A stretch of DNA of 64,000 nucleotides. Source: Cordylochernes scorpioides (Eukaryota; Arthropoda; Arachnida; Pseudoscorpiones; Chernetidae). This document shows, in pieces, positions 57,298-64,000 of this stretch (positions are counted from its first letter, which is position 1; the number at the start of each line of letters is the position of its first letter). The stretch spans positions 20,530,611 through 20,594,610 of the forward strand of contig CP092874.1 of the NCBI GenBank assembly GCA_030710605.1. The letters are read 5' to 3'. The notes under the pieces are model-generated. The model ran no database searches and was not told where the DNA came from. It worked only from the letters and a program-made list of their open reading frames with translations. Position numbers and translations under genes: made by a program.

Positions 57298-57984
57298 TAC
57301 CCGGCTTCGCCCGGTTTTTACCCGAGTAAAGGTTTGTCTAACGAACATTTGTTAAAACAATTCTCTATAAACTTATAAAAAAAGAAAGATATATTTTGAT
57401 AATTTGAAACTCGTAAATTTGAATCTCTCGATAAAGTGAACATTTTTTCCCGGTCCCTTGAAAAATACTCGATAAGTTGAATAAAATCAATATTAATTGG
57501 TTCCCTCGGTAATTGGAAGTTAAAGGAATAGTATCTTGCCTTGGAATTGTATCATTATTCTTGTCTCAAATAAATTGCCGTGTCATCCTGAATTTTGTCT
57601 TTCCTAATTTTCTACATTACAAAATCATCATTTTATCTATTCTCCCAATATATATATTGTAGATAAATGATAAAATTATCTTTGACTTGTGCGCAATTAA
57701 TAGGTAGATAATCTTACTTTTGATAAATTATCTTTAAGATAATAAACTTAGTGATAATAAAACTTATAGATAAAAAAAAACTTGTTATCCCCCGCTAGGG
57801 GGCGCTGCTTGCGAGTTAAATCTACAAATCTGCAAATAACTCTAAGGATATTCAAGATATTCATGAAATTATTTTTCGAAAACCTTCCCGGGTATATACC
57901 TAATAATATCCCAAAATTTCACGGCGATTGGATGTATGGTTTTTGAATCTATAGAGTACAGACATTCAATTATATATATATAGA
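57298..57984 (-). mobile_element. Non-autonomous Helitron, allele B
   Basis: On the minus strand it starts TCTATATATATATAATTGAA (57984) and ends with hairpin ACCGGGCGAAGCCGGGT and CTAG (57301-57298). Allelic to 31105-31809. Confidence 0.85.
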
Positions 57985-58779
57985 TTTATAAAAATAGATC
58001 AATCCAAACTTAAATCATCAGATAGTAAAATAGGCATATATTGGATTGAATAAAAGATTTATTTGCCAATATTTCAGTTGGCTGAATGCCAACCTTTATC
58101 GAGGCATTACATTTTTTGCATACACAAAAAAGGGCATACATAAAATTGCAATAAGGAATGATAGAAGTAGCTGACAATGGAAAATCTGGAAACTTAAAAG
58201 TTTGACTCAGGGGGTTTCAGTGTTCAAAATGGAATATATCCCAGAAAGATATAATTCGTCAAAACCGGTACGACGTCAGAACCCTTCGCCTTTTAAAACC
58301 CGACGTATTGTGTGGAGAGACAGTTTTTTTAGAGTTCCTGTGTGAAGTGAAAGGACATACACATCTGGGGGGCCCTTTTTCTCTTTGTCAGAAATGATGT
58401 CTTAATTTGAAGTTATCTTTTCCCTGTAGGCTTAAACATTTCGGTGGCCACGACTGCTAACTTTAGATCACACAAACCTATTGATATATTTATCAGTATC
58501 TTCATTTATTTAATCAAATGGTTATTTAATTATATACTCTTTTAATTATTATTATTATTATTATTATTAAATATAACAATTATAAATATATTTTATATAC
58601 CGTGAAAATTCCATCAGATAGTTTCTTACTTTGATCTTGTATAGCATGAGTGGATCAGACGTGATTTAGTTTAAATCAAAAGCCTTGATAAAGAGAGGCG
58701 TGTTGCCCCTAGAAATATTGGCTGTTTAATAAATTTAGATCCAATATATGCTTTATATTTATTTATATATTGATATATG

Positions 58780-59050
58780 TGTAGGATGGTTGTTGATGTG
58801 CTGTGTTGGTGTGGCTTGTGGAAAGGCTGCTGATAAAATTATAATTAAAATTAATTTATTTAAAGCAAGAAATTATAAAGAGAAAAGAAGCAACGGTTGA
58901 AATAACGGCCGCCGCACTAGCCTTGTTGTTTACCGCTAAGTGGCCAGCGTCTCTGATGACGTTCCACGCGCATGCGTAGTGAAGTGTTGACGCCCGCCGA
59001 TGCCGAGGCCGTCTTAGTTCGGCTCGCTGAAGCAAAGTGTAGTCGCCACA
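58780..59050. mobile_element. 271-bp solo LTR-like insertion (haplotype B only)
   Basis: Begins TGTAGGATGG and ends GTCGCCACA. TATG is duplicated at 58776-58779 and 59051-59054, and haplotype A has one TATG at the empty site (about 30311-30319 on the other strand). The 3' half is CpG-rich. TG...CA ends and a 4-bp duplication fit an LTR. Confidence 0.7.
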
Positions 59051-59188
59051 TATGTATATATAAGGTCGCCTCTCGGGTCAAAATAAACGTCAAAACTAGA
59101 TACCATCTATTGACCGTCACCACAAACTAGCGGCCTCGGGTCGGTGACAAAGCCAACAACACCAGCTTTGGAAAATCTTCACCCTGGA

Positions 59189-59222
59189 GACCATGGTTTC
59201 AGGCTAATATCCCTCTTCAGGC
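59189..59222 (-). ncRNA. Hammerhead-like motif, CUGAAGA type
   Basis: The minus strand reads CTGAAGA (59220-59214), a GGG...CCT stem II, GAAA (59200-59197), the self-complementary ACCATGGT and C before the expected cleavage point, then TCCAGGG as stem I strand. Allele at 30149-30185 (+), where CCATGG has become CCATAG. Confidence 0.5.
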
Positions 59223-59416
59223 CAGAGCTTTGCTTTTATAGATAAATTTTGTCGGGAGGATATTCATCTATAAAAATAATAGTCACCTCTCCCGTCAAAA
59301 TAGCCGTCAAAACTAGAAGCCATCTATTGCGGTGATAGTCAATAGATGGTGTCTTAGAGCTTTGACGTATATTTTGACGGGAGAGGTGCACTTTATACAT
59401 AGAGAGAGAGATTAAT

Positions 59417-59640
59417 ATCATCATCTTAGAATTCCCTCTATCCCCTGAAGATGAGCTAACGTTTGAAAGCTTGCCATTTTAACTTAATAAATAAATTATG
59501 AAATAGGTATCTCCTTATCGTGCAACTAAAATTTTCTGATGGCTTGCGCCATCTATCGGAATAAATATCAACTATTCTCGTTGATTTTTAATTATTCCAG
59601 AAATGGCCAAATACCCATTCTTGATTAATCAAGAAAAGCT
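59417..59640. other. Unique sequence resuming after the bubble; MITE arm
   Basis: Up to 59490 nothing is recognisable apart from a CCTGAAGATGAGCTAACG motif. 59505-59590 is one arm of the ATTCCGATAGATGGCGC-type MITE. Confidence 0.5.
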
Positions 59641-59690
59641 AACCACGGACGCGTTTCGGGCTGTTGGCCCTCATCAGCGTGGTGCAAGCT
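59636..59690 (-). ncRNA. Hammerhead ribozyme, canonical core
   Basis: Minus strand: stem I 5' strand ACCACG (59683-59678), CTGATGA (59677-59671), stem II GGGC-CAACA-GCCC (59670-59658), GAAA (59657-59654), the very short self-complementary stem III ACGCGT, the cleavage triplet GTC (59650-59648), and stem I 3' strand CGTGGT (59647-59642) perfectly complementary to the 5' strand. All invariant hammerhead positions are present. The near-absent stem III matches the minimal type I ribozymes known from Penelope-like elements and retrozymes, which are thought to act as dimers. Confidence 0.8.
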
Positions 59691-59789
59691 GTACCTCAAC
59701 GACCAAAATATTGTGTTGCAATTATCCCGATTGATAAATTATGTTAATAGAGGAAATAAAACCATCACACACAATCACAGATTTTCTTT

Positions 59790-60040
59790 TTTTTTTAAAT
59801 AAGTCAAAATCTCTACTCATCTTACTGCGATGAAACTATTTTTGGGAAGGGCTTGGCTCATCAATGGTGAACCCTCCCAGCGGTTTTGCCAATTCAATCT
59901 ACCAGACCACTTTTTAGAGATCTAATACTGTATTGGACGATTCTGCTTTTATATGAGACAGTAAAATATCTTAGTGATGGTATTTAAGCAAACTATAGAC
60001 ATAAGGTTTTAGGACAGTAGATTTACATTTAAATATTTGC
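59790..60040 (-). repeat. MITE with structured module
   Basis: The minus strand carries TTGGC / GCCAA pairing segments, GGGAGGG and CCCTTCCC (about 59839-59895). The flank to 60030 resembles the centre of the palindromic MITE (GTATTGGACGATTCTGCTT). Confidence 0.65.
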
Positions 60041-60560
60041 ATCGAGCAAAGCTTTTCCGCAAACAATAAGGACAAGGCCAGTGTTAGGCATAAATCAATA
60101 ATAAGGCAATAACGCGCCATCTATATATATAGGAAATAAAACCACCAATTATATATGGCGTGATATTGCCATGTAATATGTAAATATGAATTGATCTCTC
60201 TCCACATACGATTACCTTTCTGCATATATATATATGATATACCATATATGCAAATATGTTCCCGCAAATATATCTCAATAAGACACTTTTTTTTTCCATT
60301 CATCATTACTCTTCATAATTCACCCTTTCATATCTCATCCAAAAAGGTTAGAAATGGTCAATATTTCACCTTGAAATAAATTTTGATTTTTCGTTGAAAA
60401 GAAACTCATGCGGTGTAACTTCAAGTGACGTTTTACAATCACAGGCCGCAGTGTATTATATTGTATTATAGAGTGTACAAAAAAATATTAAATGGAGAAT
60501 AAAGTTCAGTAAACAAGTATGCGAATAAGTAATATGAATTGGGTTACTTGAAGAGAGAGC
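60041..60560. other. Gene-free stretch with MITE fragment
   Basis: AT-rich. 60310-60440 is a partial copy of the palindromic MITE seen at 39383. No ORF supported. Confidence 0.5.
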
Positions 60561-60563
60561 CGA

Positions 60564-61377
60564 TACACTCATGGACAAAACATAAGAAAGTGGAAAGTAT
60601 TTGATGTCGCCGATCGTCTTTTAAAAATTTTTTAATGAGACAGAGGCAATTTTGTTCACACTTGGTTATCTTGTGTGTCTTCAATAAAGGTCACTGTAAT
60701 ATCTTATTGTCCCGATACACAGGCAAAAAGGTACAACTTCCTTGAGTTTTGTCCATGAGTGTATATATACTTGGTTATCTCGTGTGTCTTCAATAAAGGT
60801 CACTGCAATATCTTTCAGAGTTATTGTCATAATCCCGATATACATGCTAGAAGGTACAACCTTCTTAAGTTTTGTCCATGAGTGTATATACACTTGGTTA
60901 TCTCGTGTGTCTTCAATAAAGGTCACTGTAATATCTTTCAGAGTTATTGTCTGAATCCCGATATACATGGTAAAAGGTACAACTTCCTTAAGTTTTGTCC
61001 ATGAGTGTATATACACTTGGTTATCTCGTGTATCTTCAATAAAGTTCACTGTAATATTTTTCAGAGTTATTGTCTCAATTCCGATATATGCTAAAAGGTA
61101 CAACTTCCTTAAGTTTTGTCCATGAGTGTATATACACTTGGTTATCTCGTATGTCTTCAATAAAGGTCACTGTAATATCTTTCAGAGTTATTGTCTGAAT
61201 CCCGATATATATGTTAAAAGGTACAACTTCCTTAAATTTTGTCCATGAGTGTATATACACTTGGTTATCTCGTATGTCTTCAATAAAGGTCACTGTAATA
61301 TCTTTCAGAGTTATTGTCTGAATCCAGATATATATGTTAAAAGGTACAACTTCCTTAAATTTCGTCCATGAGTGTAA
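60564..61377 (+). repeat. MITE-derived satellite array, about six units
   Basis: Left MITE end ACACTCATGGACAAAACATA at 60566, spacer with TTGATGTCGCCGATCGTC, then six head-to-tail units, each ending TTTTGTCCATGAGTGTATA. It lies outside the haplotype bubble, so it shows the family is dispersed. Confidence 0.88.
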
Positions 61378-61732
61378 ATACACACGAAGTAACAATGCCT
61401 CTATTTACACGGAAGATTAAATCTACGCTGTAAATATATCCTAGGAGTAAAGTCCATTTCAAATACTGTACACACTCTGGTCTCACAAATAATTCTATCT
61501 CCTATAGCCACTAGCAAAATTTCTGAAAATTTGCATACTTTTTACTACTACTAAGACAAGTAAATGATCAAATTTCTGAAATCATAATTAGAATGTAATT
61601 GCATATATAAAAATAGTTTTGTTTATCCATCCAAGGGTATTTAAATAACATCCTAGTGTTTCATTAATTGAAGTTATCTTGTGTTTTGTTCTCATTTTTT
61701 ATTGTTATTAAGATCATCTTTAATCTGTAGAA
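61378..61732. other. Gene-free stretch
   Basis: AT-rich. No supported feature before the transposase remnant. Confidence 0.5.
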
Positions 61733-62455
61733 TGCCAAGGCAGATAAAGGAGCGTCATACGAACAAATTTCTGATTTTACAAGAGACAGAATCATAGGCC
61801 TTAGAGAAGTTGGAATTTCAACTATATAAATTACTATGAAAGAAGGCTATAAATAAAGTACTGTTGTAAAGATTTGGTCTCAGTGGTCAGAGGAAAAGTT
61901 CAAGAAAACCTGGCTCAGGTCGTCCTAGAGTAACAACAGAGAGAAGATAGGAGGATTTGAAGGATGATTGTAGTAGACAGGACAACAACTGAACCAATGA
62001 TACAAACAGCTTTACATGTGCAGAATGAATCTGGACTATCTCTGAACACCATTAATAACTGTCTTATCAAAGCAGAACTCCGTAGACACCAGCCTTTATT
62101 AAGAATTCCACTCTCTTCCAGACACAGAAGCTCAGCTGGTGTGAAGAGAGATTTCTTTGAGCTTAAGAATGGCATTCTGTCATTTTTTTTTCTGATGAAT
62201 CCAGATTCAGTTTCCAGAATCCAGATTCATGACGGCGGGTTACATGTTAGACCCCAAGAAAGAACTTATACATCAAGAACCCCTGGCTTCATGGTATGGG
62301 GTGGCATCAGCTATGAATGTAGGAACCATTTATTCAAGGCACTGCTGATCTATACATTACAGATGTGTTATAACCTGTTGTGTTACCATTTCTTGAGCAG
62401 ACTTGCCATTCGACTTATACTTGTCTCAATCCAACAGTCAACAAATATATAACTG
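61733..62455 (+). pseudogene. Tc1-like transposase, decayed
   Basis: The first ATG (61733) gives MPRQ, and shifting frames recover FTRDRIIGLREVGIST (paired-type DNA-binding domain) and SGRPRVTT-like and GRED/DRTTTEPMIQ-like linker segments. From 61964 the frame shows TALHVQNESGLSLNTINNCL, a damaged FSDESRF block (FFFLMNPDSVSRIQIHDGG, Asp catalytic region), RPQERTYTSRTPGFMVWGGI and SYECRNHLF. The third catalytic residue region is not recognisable. Several frameshifts; non-functional. Tc1/mariner transposases cut at TA sites, and this could be a relative of the enzyme that moved the MITEs here, but terminal repeats were not matched. Confidence 0.8.
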
Positions 62456-63106
62456 GATGAATACAATGATGTTTGATCAAGGTCTTTGGTTTATATAAAT
62501 TCTACAAGGCCGCAGTCACCGTTCGGAGGAGATCAATAGAATCGCCGAATGTCGTGGTCCATTTGGATGAGGAAAGCGAAGACTAGAACGCGGCTGATTC
62601 CACACTTACCTTTTCAATGATACGCTGACGTATGCATGGAGTGGCCATTGGACATACATCGGACCTGGAAGCTGGGTTCTGCGCTGCCTGGAGTATAGAG
62701 GTTCTATCTATGCTTCCTTCCTTTGGTAAATCTGTATAAGACCGATGGTCTTAATAAAGTTGTGAGTATGACTATAATGTTATTTTACAAGAAAATATAA
62801 TGAAAGGATAATATTTATTTACCAAAAAAGGTGGGTCTTCCTTTAATTATGCATTAGTACAATGCATTATATTTTTAAAAAAATTTACTACTAGTGATAA
62901 GAAATGAGCCAACACATAACACCAGTTTCAGGAAATTTAGACAAAAAAGCCATCCTGTATTGATGAGGGCCAGAGCAGAAAACCAAAGGTATACAGGTTG
63001 TTCGCTTTTTGTCTGAATTTTCCAAAACTGATGTTACGGCTCTTCCTTTATCATTACTAGTACAAATATTTTACTAGGGGTTATATACATAATGCCTCGT
63101 TCTTAT
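62456..63106. other. Gene-free stretch with a retroelement-like tail and a hammerhead-like motif
   Basis: 62500-62780 is GC-richer and ends GACCGATGGTCTTAATAAAG TTG, a hairpin plus AATAAA as in many retroelement 3' ends. Its family is unknown. 62948-62997 is described separately. Confidence 0.45.
62954..62997 (+). ncRNA. Hammerhead-like motif with one core change
   Basis: Stem I CCTGTA (62954-62959) pairs perfectly with TACAGG (62992-62997). The core is TTGATGA instead of CTGATGA, followed by GGGCCAGAGCA, GAAA and a stem III ACC-AAA-GGT. A related, more decayed copy is at 11169-11210 (-). Confidence 0.5.
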
Positions 63107-63286
63107 GTGCGGCTCCGGATATCTAAGGGCATCACAGACCTGTTATTGCTCTGTTTCGTGCGCCTGTCCCTCTAAGAAGACCCGCTCACGGTACAAAGGA
63201 CCGTAGGTCTATTTGGTAGGCTAGAGTCTCGTTCGTTATCGGAATTAACTAGACAAATCGTTCCACCAACTAAGAACGGCTATGCA
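63107..63286 (-). rRNA. 18S rRNA fragment
   Basis: The minus strand reads from GCATAGCCGTTCTTAGTTGG through CGATAACGAACGAGACTCTAG to AGAGGGACAGGCGC and GCAATAACAGGTCTGTGATG, then CCCTTAGATATCCGGAGCCG. These are universally conserved blocks of the 3' major domain of eukaryotic small-subunit rRNA. Only about 180 bp is present, with a few substitutions in conserved positions, so it is a dispersed pseudogene fragment and not an rDNA unit. Confidence 0.88.
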
Positions 63287-63316
63287 CGCTGCATGCATTG
63301 TTCTTATCTATCTATC

Positions 63317-63480
63317 TATATATATAAAAATGAATGTATGTCTGTCTGTCCTTTATGCCTGACCAAACCACTCATTGGAACGCCATGAAACTTTGGGAAG
63401 TTATTTAGTATAGTACTGGGAAGGTTTCTAGCAAATAAAATTTTAAAAATAACTTTTCGCCTAAAAATAATCAAGATTAA
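63317..63480 (+). mobile_element. Helitron 5' end, truncated
   Basis: TCTATATATATAAAAATGAA followed by TGTCTGTCTGTCC matches the 5' end of the Helitron at 31105. Similarity continues through GGAACGCCATGAAACTTTGG to about 63450, then is lost. No matching CTAG end in the window. Confidence 0.65.
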
Positions 63481-63688
63481 GATTAACTTTATTAACATCA
63501 TGAAACGCGATATCCCAAACTCAGGGATATTTGCGCCAATACATTTCACTGCATTACAGCAATTCGGCTATATACAATCCTGTTCAATTCATTATTTTAC
63601 ATAAATTAACTAAAGAAAATTGTCCAAAGAGAAAAACAAACAACAAAGCAAAACACACAGAGCAAGCATCGCAGTTCTTTTTTTTTTT

Positions 63689-64000
63689 CTAAGATTCCTT
63701 CTCTTTTTTCCAATTCAAGAGAAAGTTGTATATGTATTTACAAAATTGATCAAAATTTTTATACTTTTCTTTTTTGTCTACAAATTCATCAAGCTGTCGA
63801 ATACGACCAAATCTATTTTCCCTAAAATCCCGGAAAATTGGGCACTCCAGAAGTAGATGTCTCGCGTCTTGAATTTCACCTCCGCAGAAGCATCCTGGTT
63901 CCTTCACGGCGCCGATAGTTGCCAAAAATTTCCCAAAATTGCCATGATCTGTAATGAATTGGATATTATAAAAATTTGGACGGAAAAATCTTGGAATTCC
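63689..64000 (-). pseudogene. LINE C-terminal zinc-knuckle region (cut by window edge)
   Basis: Open on the minus strand from the window edge: GIPRFFRPNFYNIQFITDHG, NFGKFLATIGAVKE, then CFCGGEIQDARHLLLECP, a CxC-x7-H-x4-C knuckle found after the RNase H or RT of R1/I-group LINEs. It ends with a stop at 63689-63691. The upstream part lies beyond 64000, so whether the element is intact cannot be judged. Confidence 0.75.

Larger units (their letters stand above)
40895..59416 (+). other. Haplotype B, continuous contig
   Basis: 40895-46609 is parallel to 14374-29854 (without the Penelope-like cluster) and 46610-59416 is the reverse complement of 29955-40794. It begins in the repeat that opens haplotype A and runs without a gap into the unique sequence at 59417. 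B-only insertions with target-site duplications are described at 54948, 56448 and 58780. No protein-coding gene is supported apart from the small ORF at 49703. Confidence 0.88.

Overview
The window is an AT-rich invertebrate, almost certainly arthropod, nuclear scaffold. The only confident host protein-coding piece is one GC-rich 234-bp exon (11470-11703, +) encoding the PAS domain of an Ether-a-go-go (EAG/KCNH-type) voltage-gated potassium channel; its residues are closest, from memory, to insect EAG. Everything downstream on the + strand looks like a repeat-laden intron or intergenic DNA. No bacterial-type operons, CRISPR arrays or prophages are present.

Layout. 1-7650: nested, decayed LINE fragments (jockey-like, R1-like with RNase H, I-like with endonuclease, RT and RNase H, and a loose RNase H tail). 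8542-10603: a MITE followed by a nearly intact 5'-truncated jockey-like LINE with a poly(A) tail and a target-site duplication. 11470-11703: the eag exon. 12200-14373: small repeats. 14374-59416: a large region containing two versions of the same locus. 59417-64000: a hammerhead-ribozyme motif, a MITE-derived satellite array, a Tc1-like transposase pseudogene, an 18S rRNA fragment and a LINE tail running off the end.

The most important structural fact is that 14374-59416 is best explained as an unresolved haplotype bubble, not a real duplication. Haplotype A is 14374-29854 plus the reverse complement of 29955-40794. Haplotype B is the continuous 40895-59416. Two runs of exactly 100 N (29855-29954, 40795-40894) flank the flipped contig. 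When that contig is turned round, the last base before the first gap and its first base correspond to adjacent bases 46609 and 46610 of haplotype B, with no base lost or gained. The two versions differ by clean insertions with target-site duplications. In A these are a 102-bp (TTG)n retro-fragment, a 9.4-kb Penelope-like cluster and a Helitron carrying a tRNA-Gly. In B they are two solo LTRs and a 268-bp TATA-flanked element. A 31-bp minisatellite also differs about two-fold in length.

The Penelope-like cluster (19922-29303) is the best candidate for a biologically interesting element. It encodes a protein with an N-terminal GIY-YIG endonuclease followed by the RT, the permuted order known for Naiad/Chlamys-type Penelope-like elements. 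A 1.7-kb direct repeat (pseudo-LTR) lies upstream and a nearly identical inverted partial copy is joined head-to-head. The main ORF lacks its own ATG. A short ATG exon with a consensus donor in the upstream pseudo-LTR is in phase with an acceptor at the ORF start. Other notable items are a canonical hammerhead ribozyme motif with several degenerate relatives, a repeated pseudoknot-capable module shared by several MITE families, and a Tc1/mariner-type MITE that has turned into a roughly 122-bp satellite. All calls are by eye from the sequence; no alignment or database search was run.
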